In this document: positions 20,450 to 31,107 of the stretch, piece by piece | How the letters are laid out: each line of letters opens with the position of its first letter | Numbering within the stretch: the stretch's first letter is position 1 | Origin: Oscillospiraceae bacterium | GTDB taxonomy: Bacteria; Bacillota; Clostridia; Monoglobales; Monoglobaceae | Direction: 5' to 3' | Assembly: GCA_015068605.1 (NCBI GenBank) | Contig: SVKF01000008.1 | Span: 1 to 64,000, forward strand | Length of the DNA stretch: 64,000 bases | Notes under the pieces: model-generated | Told to the model about the DNA's origin: nothing | Databases searched by the model: none | What the model saw: only the letters and a program-made list of their open reading frames with translations | Program-made: the position numbers and the translations under genes

Positions 20450-23128
20450 TCAGAATTTAACCATAACAGTTGAAATATGCCATGGCGCTATATTAAGCTT
20501 AACTTTATTTCCGTCAAGCTCGGTATTATTATAAGCTAAAACCTCTTCATTCATATTGGTTTCAACCGCTTCTTTTACGCTGTCTGCAAATTCAAGGGTT
20601 GCAACAGAGTCTTTATCCGAGGCATTAAACATTCTGACGATATATGCATTATCTTCTCTTTCCGCACATTTTATCACAGATAAAAGAATATCATCTCCGC
20701 TTAACTTAAAGCTACTTACGGGAGCCTTCGTTTTCGAGTCAGCCTCAACCTCAGCATAGGCACTTATCAGCCCGACTCCCATAATATCCTGCTGACGAAC
20801 AAGGTCTGCATATGAAATATCCGAGTTTAAAGGCACAAGGCGGAAGTTAAATTCGTGTTCGCCCTGAATTTGTCCGCCGACTTCACCGTTAGTTGTTACT
20901 GTTTTCTTAAAACTGCGAATTAAAGTTGCATACAGCGTTTTATAATCATCATCAAAGCTTGCACATTCGTGGAGTCCTTCTGCGCTGACAAAGGCAAGTC
21001 CTGTTCCGTCCGCCCTGCGCTTACCCATAATACCGTTCATTGCTTTTTCATGAACTTCAGGCTCATACCAATTCTGTGTTGAATAATCAATATCAACATT
21101 TCTCTCACAGCAATAAAACGCCTGACCTGCAAAATATTTGTCGCCTTCTGTATATGTGGGCACTGCAAGGCGAAGTCTGTGGTCACACACATTATTATCA
21201 ACAGTCAGCTTAACATCAACATATTCCGCATCTTCATTAAGCCCAACTTCAAATACCGCGGTATACTCTTTATACGCATCACTTCGTGTTTTTCCCGTTG
21301 CGCTAAATTCCATTTTCTCAGGGACCATAAATTTTTTGGTAATCCTGAATACACACCTTGAGCAGCCGCTTTCAATTTTTTCAACATTGCAACCGCCAAA
21401 GGCTGACATAACCGCTCTGTCATTTCTTGGATTGCAATGTGACCAGCCGTCCCCGATTTCACCATCATCAACAAGGCAAAGCTGATTATCATAAGTCCTG
21501 TCGTTAAGCTTATCATATATACACAAAGTACCGTTTGGATTAATTTTAACACGGATTTTGCTGTTTTCCATATAATCAACACCGCTGTTTAAATGTGACA
21601 AATAACGGGTAAATTCCTTTGACGGAACAATACGATATTCGCACATTCCCGATGCCGGCAAATGGGCTTTAAATGTAACTCTGTGCACATCAACAGTTTC
21701 ACAATGATGTTCAATAATTCTTCGGGTCATTCCACGCTTAATATCAACCACCTGATAGGGAATCTCATTGCCCTCATAATCGCATATTCTGAAATTATTT
21801 ATAAGCTCATAACCGCAAAGAGGCTCTGCAAATTGCTCCGGATAATCCGCCTTCATATTAATGTCCACGGTTATGACTCTGTCTATATCATAAGGAAGAG
21901 GATTAAACAATGTCAGTATTCCGTGAGTATCCTTATCCTTTCCGTTAAGATACGGTCTTGCTTCACTATACATATAATCCGCCAGAAGCTCATCGCAAAG
22001 CTCTTCTGTCTGAGAAAATCTGTATTCCATATCCTTGTGCACCCGATCAATCGAACAACCGCATATAGAATCATGAGGATGATTTTGAATAAGATGCTTA
22101 TATGCAACTTTTACATATTCCCTCTCCATCGGATTTCCCGACATTGCCGAAAATGCGACCATTGGCTCAACAATTTTTTCCAGCTTGTTCTGACATATAT
22201 CATTTGCCTTTTTAATGGTATAATAGCTTGAAACCGTATTTGGTATAAGCTGCATTGAATCAAACCATTTAGCACTGATATTAAGTTCACCTTCAACAAC
22301 CGGCAGCTCATCACGATATTGCTCAAGATATACCCCTGCATCACGCAAATCACAATGATAAACCTCAAAGTCGGGTAAAATCTCTTTTATAAACTCAATA
22401 TATTTTCCCGTGTCAGTATGTAATGGACTATGGTCTATTCCGTCACTTACAATATATACAGGAAGCTCACTTGTCGTAAGCAAATAATCCATATATGCTT
22501 TTGTTCTATCCTTGATTTCGTCAAGGGTATACGGCTCTTCACCAAAAGGTCTTTCAAGCACACGACGGGCATATTCACCATACGCTCCGTTATTGCTGAT
22601 ATGGATATTAATAACCTCACTGCCATCGGGAGATTTCCATATAAAATACGGCGTGCTGCAGGTATGATAGCCTCTGCACTGATAAGAATGGTTTATATCA
22701 AAACCGGTGAAGATTTGCGGCATTTGCGCTATATGTCCGAATATATCGCAAATATATCCAAACTTCCACGCACTTTCAGCGCCCCATTTTTTTGATACCT
22801 CATGACCCAGCATAAGATTTCTTATAAGGCTTTCCCCCGAAAGATTAAACTCATCAGGCATAACATACCACGGTCCAACCTTAATCCGACCGTTTTTGAT
22901 ATACTCCGTAAGCTCCTGTGCGTTCTTGGGCTTTATCTCGGCATAATCCTCCAAAACTATGCTCTGTCCGTCAAGATGAAAAATCTTAAAATCCTCCTGA
23001 TTCTTCATGGCATCAAGAATTCCGTCCATAACCTTAACCAATCTGTATCTGAATCCCTGAAAGCTCTGATACCACTCCCTGTCCCAATGAGTTGACGAAA
23101 AATAAAAAATCTTCTTTTTCTTATCCAT
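20450..23128 (-). CDS. GH38 family alpha-mannosidase
   Basis: FSSTHWDREWYQSFQGFR, RIKVGPWYVMPDEFNLSGESLIRNLMLG, NHPHDSICGCSIDRVHKDM. Confidence 0.93.
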   Translation of the reverse strand: MDKKKKIFYFSSTHWDREWYQSFQGFRYRLVKVMDGILDAMKNQEDFKIFHLDGQSIVLEDYAEIKPKNAQELTEYIKNGRIKVGPWYVMPDEFNLSGESLIRNLMLGHEVSKKWGAESAWKFGYICDIFGHIAQMPQIFTGFDINHSYQCRGYHTCSTPYFIWKSPDGSEVINIHISNNGAYGEYARRVLERPFGEEPYTLDEIKDRTKAYMDYLLTTSELPVYIVSDGIDHSPLHTDTGKYIEFIKEILPDFEVYHCDLRDAGVYLEQYRDELPVVEGELNISAKWFDSMQLIPNTVSSYYTIKKANDICQNKLEKIVEPMVAFSAMSGNPMEREYVKVAYKHLIQNHPHDSICGCSIDRVHKDMEYRFSQTEELCDELLADYMYSEARPYLNGKDKDTHGILTLFNPLPYDIDRVITVDINMKADYPEQFAEPLCGYELINNFRICDYEGNEIPYQVVDIKRGMTRRIIEHHCETVDVHRVTFKAHLPASGMCEYRIVPSKEFTRYLSHLNSGVDYMENSKIRVKINPNGTLCIYDKLNDRTYDNQLCLVDDGEIGDGWSHCNPRNDRAVMSAFGGCNVEKIESGCSRCVFRITKKFMVPEKMEFSATGKTRSDAYKEYTAVFEVGLNEDAEYVDVKLTVDNNVCDHRLRLAVPTYTEGDKYFAGQAFYCCERNVDIDYSTQNWYEPEVHEKAMNGIMGKRRADGTGLAFVSAEGLHECASFDDDYKTLYATLIRSFKKTVTTNGEVGGQIQGEHEFNFRLVPLNSDISYADLVRQQDIMGVGLISAYAEVEADSKTKAPVSSFKLSGDDILLSVIKCAEREDNAYIVRMFNASDKDSVATLEFADSVKEAVETNMNEEVLAYNNTELDGNKVKLNIAPWHISTVMVKF

Positions 23129-23307
23129 ATTTAAATCCTCCTGTGCAAAACAACCGTTTCATATACTTAATTATATTCCATTGCGTATAAATTGTCAATC
23201 TTAAACTCTAATTTCTCTCAATGCTTGACAACTGCAATTTGTCGGTATATAATAGGTGTAGTATGAAAAATATCGTAAATAATTGGATGTCTTGAAAGGA
23301 GTTTCCC

Positions 23308-23841
23308 GTGAAAAAAGAACAGTATACCCTAATAAAAGAGAGAGCACTTACCTACTTTGAAAAAGCAGGGATAGTTCTCACAAGCGAAGAAAAAGAAAAT
23401 TTAGAGGTTGCCGACTTTGGTCTTGATATGATTGAGGAAATCGGTCTTCAGATATGTGTGTATATTAACACAGACCGAGTATGCGCAAAGGAAATGGTGC
23501 TTTTCCCGAAACAGACTTGCCCCGAACATATGCATATCAGCTCATACGGGAAAGAGGGGAAGGAAGAAACCTTCCGCTGTCGATTCGGAAAGGTATATCT
23601 TTATGTGGAGGGAGACGGTGAGCTTGATTGCATCAGCGGTATTAACCCTCCAACAAAAACGACCGTATACCACGAGATAATTTTGCTTCCCGGTCAGCAA
23701 TACACACTTATGCCCAACACAAAGCATTGGTTCCAAGCAGGAAGCGAAGGAGCTGTAATTTCTGAATTTTCAACCACAAGCACCGACGAAACAGATGTGT
23801 TCACAGACGAAAGAATTGTCAGAACACCCGTTGTTGAATAG
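23308..23841 (+). CDS. D-lyxose ketol-isomerase family protein (cupin)
   Basis: GLQICVYINTDRVCAKEMVLFPKQTCPEHMH, LLPGQQYTLMPNTKHWFQAG, EFSTTSTDETDVFTD. Confidence 0.8.
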   Translation: MKKEQYTLIKERALTYFEKAGIVLTSEEKENLEVADFGLDMIEEIGLQICVYINTDRVCAKEMVLFPKQTCPEHMHISSYGKEGKEETFRCRFGKVYLYVEGDGELDCISGINPPTKTTVYHEIILLPGQQYTLMPNTKHWFQAGSEGAVISEFSTTSTDETDVFTDERIVRTPVVE

Positions 23842-23928
23842 GTAAGCTTTATTAAAAAAAGATTTGATTACCCATATACATTTCGTCAAAGGCGAAAATT
23901 TTGCATGGATAATCAAATCTTTTTTGTG

Positions 23929-25008
23929 TTACAGACCAAGCTCGTCAAATGTATACTTATTTAAATAGTGGCAAACTGCGTCTTCATAGGCAACATAAAG
24001 AATTTTATTTTCATAATCAACTGCCGTATGTGGATAGAACAAGGCTTTGTCCTTATCATCAACATAGCACAAAAACTCCCATGTTTTACCATTATCTCGG
24101 CTTACCTGAATTTGGAGATTTGTTCTTGCGTCAAACCCGAATGTGTTGGTAACATTTGAAATAAGCAAAAGCTTTCCGTTAACTTTTTCAAGGGTTATTT
24201 TGGAATTTCCGTTGGGAATATCTATACTTCCGTGATGTGTCCATGTTCTTCCGTAGTCAGAGCTTTCCGCACAGTTTATATATGCATAGCTGCTGTCACG
24301 CATAAACATTATAATATGTCCATCCTCCGCTTCAATGCAGTTAGGCTCCCATAAATCGACTGAATTTCCTATATTTTTCCCGGTATCCACCGCTTTATTG
24401 TTAAGAAAATCCAAATCAATTCTGAAATCCCCATAAGGAATATAGCTTTTTCCGTTATCCCCCGTTACAACCACTCCGCAAATATGCTGTGAGCCTTCCC
24501 AAAAATTCTCATCGCCTATCTTTGGAAATTTTTTCAGTCCGCTGTTGCATATAGTGTGGTATATGGGAAAAAGAGTTTCGCCGTTACTCATTTTAATCCC
24601 TTTTCTCAAGCTGACTCCGTTAGCATAAGGAGCAATCATTTCGGGTTTTGACCATGTTTCGCCGTTATCATAAGTATAAGAAACAAAGGTCTGGAGCTCC
24701 TTATAAGGACAATCGCCGTTGTATGTATGAACAACCATCATCGGATTTTCAAATCCCATATAGATTTCAGGCGCCCATACCCCTCTATCCTCATGGCTGA
24801 ATAAAATTTCAGGCTTCGTCCAGCTTTCGCCCTTATCATAGCTTTTGCAATAAGCAACAACATTATCATTATGCGGCTCTGTCGGTCCACCCGTTATCAT
24901 AACACAGATAATCGTACCATTTGGCATAATTGCAATAACCGGCTCTCTGCCATACTTTTTATCTATATTCTCCATTTTTGAAAAATCTGCAATAAGATAC
25001 TTTTCCAT
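23929..25008 (-). CDS. Sialidase-like (BNR/Asp-box) protein
   Basis: Repeated Asp-box motifs (SYDKGESWTKP, TYDNGETWSKP, SSDYGRTWTHH, SRDNGKTWEF). Confidence 0.85.
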   Translation of the reverse strand: MEKYLIADFSKMENIDKKYGREPVIAIMPNGTIICVMITGGPTEPHNDNVVAYCKSYDKGESWTKPEILFSHEDRGVWAPEIYMGFENPMMVVHTYNGDCPYKELQTFVSYTYDNGETWSKPEMIAPYANGVSLRKGIKMSNGETLFPIYHTICNSGLKKFPKIGDENFWEGSQHICGVVVTGDNGKSYIPYGDFRIDLDFLNNKAVDTGKNIGNSVDLWEPNCIEAEDGHIIMFMRDSSYAYINCAESSDYGRTWTHHGSIDIPNGNSKITLEKVNGKLLLISNVTNTFGFDARTNLQIQVSRDNGKTWEFLCYVDDKDKALFYPHTAVDYENKILYVAYEDAVCHYLNKYTFDELGL

Positions 25009-25019
25009 TATTCTTCCCC

Positions 25020-25865
25020 CTAAATTTTCAAGGTTTCTCCCGGGGAAATTTTATAAATCTCTCCGTCAACATCAAACCATATATCAAGAAGTGTCGGGTT
25101 ATAAACAGTATTGCCGTTTGCACTGTAAACAAGAGCTTCATACGCCTTTGTATACTCATAAATTTCCATATTGGTTGCGTACCATATATCGTCATTTCCC
25201 GACAGCTTTTCGCAGATTTCGTCAAGACGCTCCCAGTTGTTGTCACGACCAAATTCATAGCTGTGTCCCCAGATATAAAACAATCTCGGATAGCGACTTG
25301 CGTGATAAGTCTTCTTAGACATATCCAAATTTATAAATTCATCGATATATTCAAAAATATTCGGATTATTATGGTGTGCCGTTGGCATCCATTGATGCCA
25401 ATCCGACGGCAAACGGAACTCATTATTATCGTTGCCTAAGGTTCTTGAATAAGCAATATCCAAATCAGAAAGATACTGCTTAATATTTTCATAGCTTGCG
25501 CCGTTATTCATAAGCCTTATGCCCGTGTCGGGATAAGCCATTCCTCTTATAATAAATCCAAACTCCTCTTCCATTTCAAGGCGACAGTCCAAAACATCTC
25601 TTATCCCCTCAATGGCACGAAGATTTCCCTCCGCCCTGTGGTTTAAGCCATGGACTGCAATTTCATGACCACGGTCAATCATATATTCCTTAACCTGCTC
25701 ATGAGTTAAAGCTCTTCTGTGTTTTCCGTTAAGATTAAAAGTACACTTCATTCCTGCCTTTGTTAAAACATCAGAAAAACGCATATCATCTGCAACTCCG
25801 TCGTCATAGCTGAATGTTACGGCTTTAGGCTTTCCCCCCGGAAACCTCATAAATTTCGACATCAT
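25020..25865 (-). CDS. Polysaccharide deacetylase family protein
   Basis: AVTFSYDDGVADD, FNLNGKH, HEIAVHGLNH (NodB-like motifs). Confidence 0.88.
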   Translation of the reverse strand: MMSKFMRFPGGKPKAVTFSYDDGVADDMRFSDVLTKAGMKCTFNLNGKHRRALTHEQVKEYMIDRGHEIAVHGLNHRAEGNLRAIEGIRDVLDCRLEMEEEFGFIIRGMAYPDTGIRLMNNGASYENIKQYLSDLDIAYSRTLGNDNNEFRLPSDWHQWMPTAHHNNPNIFEYIDEFINLDMSKKTYHASRYPRLFYIWGHSYEFGRDNNWERLDEICEKLSGNDDIWYATNMEIYEYTKAYEALVYSANGNTVYNPTLLDIWFDVDGEIYKISPGETLKI

Positions 25866-25962
25866 AATTCCGACTCCTCCATTTCATTATTCTATGCGTA
25901 AATTATAACATAATTTATTCTTAATGTAAAGCACAATTCTTCATTTCTTTGCAATAAAACTA

Positions 25963-25991
25963 TTGACAAAACCGCACAGGGGTGGTATAAT
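25963..25991 (+). promoter_or_regulatory. Promoter of T-box/trpB unit
   Basis: TTGACA 25963-25968 N17 TATAAT 25986-25991. Confidence 0.85.
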
Positions 25992-26004
25992 TAGCATAAT
26001 TTAA

Positions 26005-26262
26005 TAGTGAAAATAAACCGATGAGGCAGAAAAAAGTCAGATAACGGCTCTTTGAGCGAGCGGATTACGGTGTGAGTTCCGCAGAGTCGCCTGAGTAATA
26101 TGGACTGTTAAGGGCGATGTTAAATGCATCGACGGGAGGACCTTCGTTAAGGGTCGGAAGTATGATGGTACTTCGTTAAGAGCGCTTTATGCGAATTCAG
26201 GGTGGCACCGCGGATATTGATTATTCGTCCTTGACAGAAATTTAATCTGTCAAGGATTTTTT
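26005..26262 (+). ncRNA. T-box leader, putative Trp specifier
   Basis: T-box core CAGGGTGGCACCGCGG (~26198-26213); candidate TGG specifier 26101-26103 followed by A; terminator CCTTGACAGA/TCTGTCAAGG plus T-run. Confidence 0.93.
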
Positions 26263-26283
26263 GTGATTTGCGGAGGTTTAACT

Positions 26284-26358
26284 ATGATACTTTTAACGAA
26301 ACGATGGCGAAGCTTTACAGCTTTATATATATATATATTTGAATTTGGAGGAAGATAA
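26284..26358 (+). CDS. Candidate 24-aa leader peptide [24 protein letters not shown] upstream of trpB
   Basis: GGAGG RBS before ATG; stop codon lies within the trpB RBS/start region; contains (TA)7 and one Trp codon. Confidence 0.4.
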   Translation: MILLTKRWRSFTALYIYIFEFGGR

Positions 26359-26359
26359 A

Positions 26360-27580
26360 ATGAAATTAAATAATGTTGATTTTGATACTTATTTCAGCAA
26401 CTATCCCGATAAAAACGGGTATTTTGGCAAATACGGCGGAGCATATATCCCCGACAATCTCAAAAAGGCAATGGAGGAAATCACAGAGGCATATTACTCA
26501 ATCTGTCAGTCCAGAAAATTCATTGCAGAGCTTCGCAGAATAAGAAAAGAGTTTCAGGGCAGACCAACTCCCGTTACTCATCTTGAAAGGCTTTCCGACG
26601 CTCTCGGCGGAAAAGTTCAGCTTTATGCAAAGCGAGAGGACTTAAATCATTCGGGTGCTCACAAGCTTAACCACTGTATGGGTGAGGCACTTTTAGCAAA
26701 ATATATGGGTAAAAAGAAGGTTATCGCCGAAACAGGTGCAGGTCAGCACGGTGTTGCTCTTGCTACTGCGGCGGCATATTTCGGACTTGAATGTGATATT
26801 TATATGGGAACTGTTGATATTAAAAAGCAGGCTCCAAATGTTGCAAGAATGAAAATACTCGGTGCAAATGTTGTTGAGGTTACACACGGACTTAAAACTC
26901 TTAAAGAGGCTGTTGATGCGGCATTTGATGCATACAGCAGAGAATATAAGGACGCAATTTACTGTATTGGCTCGGTGTTAGGTCCACACCCGTTCCCTAT
27001 GATGGTTCGTGATTTCCAGAGCATTGTCGGAATTGAGGCAAGGGAGCAGTTTATTGATATGACAGGGCATCTTCCGGACGCAATCGTTGCCTGTGTTGGC
27101 GGCGGAAGCAACGCGGCAGGGCTTTTCGCCGGATTCTTAAATGACCCGGTTGATATTTACGGAATTGAGCCCCTCGGCAGAGGTCCGAAGCTTGGCGACC
27201 ACGCCGCAAGCCTTAAATACGGTACGGAGGGTATTATGCACGGCTTTAACAGCATTATGCTCAAAGATGAAAATGGTGAGCCTGCACCTGTTTATTCTGT
27301 TGCAAGTGGGCTTGACTATCCGTCATCAGGCCCTGAACACGCTTTCCTTCAGGAAATCGGCAGGGTTAAATATGATGTTATTGATGACGAGGAAACCATT
27401 GATGCATTCTATCGTCTTGCCCGTTTAGAGGGCATAATCCCTGCGATTGAAAGCTCTCACGCTGTTGCATACGGAATGAAGCTTGCAAAATCCATGGAAC
27501 ACGGCTCTGTTTTAATAAATCTTTCCGGCAGAGGCGACAAGGATATGGACTATATTATTGAAAATTACGGAATAAGATAA
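26360..27580 (+). CDS. trpB: Tryptophan synthase beta chain
   Basis: [58 protein letters not shown]. Confidence 0.97.
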   Translation: MKLNNVDFDTYFSNYPDKNGYFGKYGGAYIPDNLKKAMEEITEAYYSICQSRKFIAELRRIRKEFQGRPTPVTHLERLSDALGGKVQLYAKREDLNHSGAHKLNHCMGEALLAKYMGKKKVIAETGAGQHGVALATAAAYFGLECDIYMGTVDIKKQAPNVARMKILGANVVEVTHGLKTLKEAVDAAFDAYSREYKDAIYCIGSVLGPHPFPMMVRDFQSIVGIEAREQFIDMTGHLPDAIVACVGGGSNAAGLFAGFLNDPVDIYGIEPLGRGPKLGDHAASLKYGTEGIMHGFNSIMLKDENGEPAPVYSVASGLDYPSSGPEHAFLQEIGRVKYDVIDDEETIDAFYRLARLEGIIPAIESSHAVAYGMKLAKSMEHGSVLINLSGRGDKDMDYIIENYGIR

Positions 27581-27721
27581 TCTAATGATAAGCAAAAAAT
27601 CAAAAAATTTGATTTTTTTACCCCTGTTTTTAGGTATATTCAGGGATATATTCTACAAAAAATTTTCTCAATCCCTGTTATTTTTCCTCTTTTCTTGCGA
27701 TCCGGAGTTTTTTAACATCCC

Positions 27722-27871
27722 CTAAATTCAAAAATGTTTTGTGTTTTGAATAAACCTCACCTCTCGGAGTACTTATGTACGCCTTCGGGATTCGGTTTAT
27801 CCAATCTGAGCTATTTTGCATCCATCCCCCAACGAGGCTGTAGCAAAATGATTTCATTTTGCTACAGCCTC
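27722..27871. repeat. Composite repeat copy 2: CTCGGAGTAC block plus 18-bp-arm palindrome (27834-27871)
   Basis: GTGTTTTGAATAAACCTCACCTCTCGGAGTACTTATGTACGCCTTCGGGATTCGGTT, then GAGGCTGTAGCAAAATGA TT TCATTTTGCTACAGCCTC. Confidence 0.85.
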
Positions 27872-28014
27872 CAAAAGAGGTTAACCGATGAACAAAAAGC
27901 AAATGTTATATATAAATTAAAAATTTGTTAGAATATAAAAAATATAATGCAAAGTATATTGTTCTTGAGGATAGGCTCGGTACAATAAGTAGATGTGTTA
28001 TTTAACGGTTGAAA

Positions 28015-28490
28015 AACAACCTACACCTCACCACCGCCTTCGGCGGAGCCTCTCCTCAAGGAGAAGCCTTCTCCTTGAGGAGCGATGCTTGCCGATGGCA
28101 ATCGTTTACCGCCGACCGAACCGACAGGTGAGACAGGTGGGTTTTGCGAGGCAAAATTCGGATGAGGTGGTGCAGTAAAATGCAAGATAATTCAACAGTT
28201 ACATCTGTATTTTCCACCTCATCAGTCTCGCTGTGCTCGCCAGCTTCCCCTCAAGGGGAAGCCAAGCCTTTTCCTTTGAGGAGCCGGTGCGTACTCCCCA
28301 CACGCCTTCCCCTTTGAGGGGAAGGGGGGACCGCTTGCGGTGGATGAGGTGTCGACCGTTAAGAAAACAACCCAGTGAGTTGTTTTTAGGGCGATTGAGA
28401 GCCGACAGGCTCGGCAATAAAAGAAATGCGTAGCATTTCAACAATAGAGAATACCGCTTGCGGTGGATGAGGTGTTGTAATAGCAAGACA
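28015..28490. repeat. GC-rich intergenic repeat cluster (CACCTCATCAGTC / CCCCTCAAGGGGAAG / GGATGAGGTG)
   Basis: Inverted and direct copies of CACCTCA, TTCCCCTCAAGGGGAAGCC, GACCGCTTGCGGTGGATGAGGTG; shares segments with 54155-54420. Confidence 0.8.
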
Positions 28491-28543
28491 AAACAGGAAT
28501 GTTCATTTGAATATTAATCTCGTGTGATTATGCGTAAAAACTA

Positions 28544-28630
28544 TTTACAATTGGAAATATTTATGTTATAATAATTATGCTAAACTATATATAACCAAAA
28601 GGACGGCTCACGCCGTCCTTTTGGTTATCA
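28544..28630 (+). other. Promoter-only relic of the RNA family (locus D) plus shared hairpin terminator
   Basis: TTTACA 28544-28549 N17 TATAAT 28567-28572 with about 80 bp flank near-identical to locus B, then GCTAAAC at the predicted start and AAAAGGACGGCTCACGCCGTCCTTTT as at locus B. Confidence 0.65.
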
Positions 28631-28693
28631 TGATGACCTTGTCATCAAGCAACAGCGGAAAAAACCTCCGCTTTTTTAACTTTGAAAGTAAGA

Positions 28694-29065
28694 TTACTTA
28701 AGTTCGATTGTTGCGCCGGCTTCTTCGAGCTTAGCTTTCATAGCTTCAGCTTCGTCCTTAGAAACAGCTTCCTTAAGTGTTGTAGGTGCGCCTTCAACAG
28801 CAGCCTTAGCTTCGCCAAGACCAAGACCTGTGAGGTCCTTAACAGCCTTAATTGTAGGCATCTTCTTGTCAGCAGCAAATCCTGTGAGAACTACATCGAA
28901 TTCTGTCTTTTCTTCAGCAGCAGGACCAGCAGCAACAGCACCAGCCATCATAACAGGAGCAGCAGCAGATACGCCAAACTCTTCTTCGAGAGCCTTTACT
29001 AAATCGTTTACTTCTAAAAGTGTAAGTGTTTTAATTTCTTCAACTAATTTCATTACATCAGCCAT
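28694..29065 (-). CDS. rplL: 50S ribosomal protein L7/L12
   Basis: [32 protein letters not shown]... Confidence 0.98.
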   Translation of the reverse strand: MADVMKLVEEIKTLTLLEVNDLVKALEEEFGVSAAAPVMMAGAVAAGPAAEEKTEFDVVLTGFAADKKMPTIKAVKDLTGLGLGEAKAAVEGAPTTLKEAVSKDEAEAMKAKLEEAGATIELK

Positions 29066-29142
29066 TTTAAAAATCCTCCGTTTTTTTAAATATTTTGGGG
29101 CATTTTGCCCATAATTTACTTTTTAATAATTAAATAAATTTT

Positions 29143-29640
29143 TTACTCAGCGTCTTTATTAGCAATAGCATCCAAAGCACGAACCAAGCTTGAGATAGGA
29201 GCCTGTAAGCTTCCCATCATCTTGGAAATAAGAACTTCCTTAGAAGGAATACTTGCGTAAACCTTAACCTCTTCAGCGTCAATTACCTTGCCGTCAACAA
29301 AACCTGCTTTAATTTCAAGCTGTTCATTGTTCTTAGCGAACTCAACAAGAATTTTTGCAGGAGCAACAACATCAGAATCACTTGTTGCAAGAGCAGTAGG
29401 ACCGTGTAAAACGCCATCAAGCTCTCCAAGACCAACTTCGTTTGCTGCAAAACGTGTTAATGTATTCTTAACAATAGTGTATTCAACACCGGCTTCACGA
29501 AGCTGTTTACGAAGCTCGGTATCCTGAGCAACGGTCAAGCCTCTGTAATCGGCGATAACACCTGCCTGAGCGTTCTTAAGTCTTTCAGTTATAGCAGCAA
29601 CAACTGTCTTTTTGTTTTCTAAAACTTTTGCACTTGGCAT
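29143..29640 (-). CDS. rplJ: 50S ribosomal protein L10
   Basis: MPSAKVLENKKTVVAAITERLKNAQAGVIADYRGLTVAQDTELRKQLREAGVEY; start after AAAGGAGG. Confidence 0.97.
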   Translation of the reverse strand: MPSAKVLENKKTVVAAITERLKNAQAGVIADYRGLTVAQDTELRKQLREAGVEYTIVKNTLTRFAANEVGLGELDGVLHGPTALATSDSDVVAPAKILVEFAKNNEQLEIKAGFVDGKVIDAEEVKVYASIPSKEVLISKMMGSLQAPISSLVRALDAIANKDAE

Positions 29641-29667
29641 AAAATTTCCTCCTTTCAAAGTTTCAAT

Positions 29668-29795
29668 CCGTAAAGGATTAATATGAAAAATCCCTCGCAA
29701 ACACGAGGGATTACAAATTCATAAGAATTATCAAATCTCCTCGGCAGGATTTACGGCATAGCCACCTGCTGTCTGCGGAAAATATTCAACTGATT
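29668..29795 (-). ncRNA. Ribosomal protein L10 leader
   Basis: Reverse strand CCGCAGACAGCAGGTGGCTATGCCGTAAATCCTGCCGAGGAG, then terminator hairpin ATCCCTCGTGTTTGCGAGGGATTTTT. Confidence 0.88.
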
Positions 29796-29800
29796 AAAAA

Positions 29801-30496
29801 TTAACCTTCAATCTTTGATGTGTTAATCTTAATACCGGGGCCCATTGTTGTTGCAATGGTAACAGATCTTAAATACTGACCTTTAGCAGCCGCCGGACGA
29901 GCCTTTATAATAGCGCCCATTAAAGCATTAAAGTTTTCGGTAAGCTTTTCAGGTCCGAAAGATGCTTTTCCTAAAGGACAGTGGATAATGTTTGTCTTAT
30001 CCAATCTGTATTCAATTTTACCTGATTTTATTTCGCTGATAGCTTTAGCAACATCAGGAGTAACAGTGCCGGCCTTCGGGTTTGGCATAAGACCCTTAGG
30101 ACCAAGTGTCTTACCGATACGACCAACAACACCCATCATATCCGGAGTTGCAACAACGATATCAAAGTCAAACCAGTTTTCAGACTGAATCTTTTGAACT
30201 AAGTCTTCAGCACCAACAAAATCAGCGCCTGCAGCCTTAGCTTCTTCAGCCTTGCCTTCTCTTGCAAATACGAGAACGCGAACATTTTTACCAGTTCCGT
30301 TAGGGAGAACAACAGCACCTCTAACCTGCTGGTCAGCATGTCTTGAGTCAACGCCCAATTTAACATGAATTTCAACTGTTTCATCAAACTTAGCCTTAGC
30401 AGTCTGACAAGCAAGACTCATAGCTTCGTTTGAATCGTACAATTTACCTTTTTCAAGAAGCTTAATGCTATCTTGATACTTTTTACCCATTTTCAT
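29801..30496 (-). CDS. rplA: 50S ribosomal protein L1
   Basis: [58 protein letters not shown]. Confidence 0.98.
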   Translation of the reverse strand: MKMGKKYQDSIKLLEKGKLYDSNEAMSLACQTAKAKFDETVEIHVKLGVDSRHADQQVRGAVVLPNGTGKNVRVLVFAREGKAEEAKAAGADFVGAEDLVQKIQSENWFDFDIVVATPDMMGVVGRIGKTLGPKGLMPNPKAGTVTPDVAKAISEIKSGKIEYRLDKTNIIHCPLGKASFGPEKLTENFNALMGAIIKARPAAAKGQYLRSVTIATTMGPGIKINTSKIEG

Positions 30497-30559
30497 TAAT
30501 TTTCCTCCTATAGTGGTTATTGCAGGGCATTAGCCCCTCCCACATTGTTAACCGTCAGA

Positions 30560-30985
30560 TTATTCTTCAACGGTAACGCCCATTGATCTTGCAGTACCTG
30601 CAACCATAGACATAGCTGCTTCAAGTGATGCTGCGTTAAGATCAGGCATTTTCTGTGTAGCGATTGCCTCTAAATCAGCTTTAGAAAGCTGAGCAACCTT
30701 ATTCTTGTTCGGAACACCGCTTCCGCTCTGGATTTTACAAGCCTTCTTAATAAGAACAGCAGCCGGCGGAGTTTTAGTGATGAATGAGAAAGATCTGTCC
30801 TGGTAAACTGTGATAACAACCGGGATAACAAGACCTGCGTCATTCTTTGTTCTTTCGTTGAACTGCTTACAGAAGTCCATGATGTTAACACCGTGCTGAC
30901 CGAGAGCCGGACCAACCGGTGGTGCAGGAGTAGCTTTCATAGCTTCAATCTGCAATTTGATGTAACCTGTGATTTTCTGAGCCAT
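30560..30985 (-). CDS. rplK: 50S ribosomal protein L11
   Basis: [43 protein letters not shown]. Confidence 0.98.
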   Translation of the reverse strand: MAQKITGYIKLQIEAMKATPAPPVGPALGQHGVNIMDFCKQFNERTKNDAGLVIPVVITVYQDRSFSFITKTPPAAVLIKKACKIQSGSGVPNKNKVAQLSKADLEAIATQKMPDLNAASLEAAMSMVAGTARSMGVTVEE

Positions 30986-31107
30986 TTACATGACACCTCC
31001 CTTTCCAACAAACGTGGTAATATCGAGATTGCCTCATGGCAACCCCTCCCACAAACTTGGTGCAAGCACCAAATATATAATACAGCGTGTGCTGTGTGGG
31101 TAACAAA

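Noticed and set aside
28199-28486. ORFs in the 28 kb repeat cluster
   Set aside because: Product of GC-rich repeat modules, no start signals.
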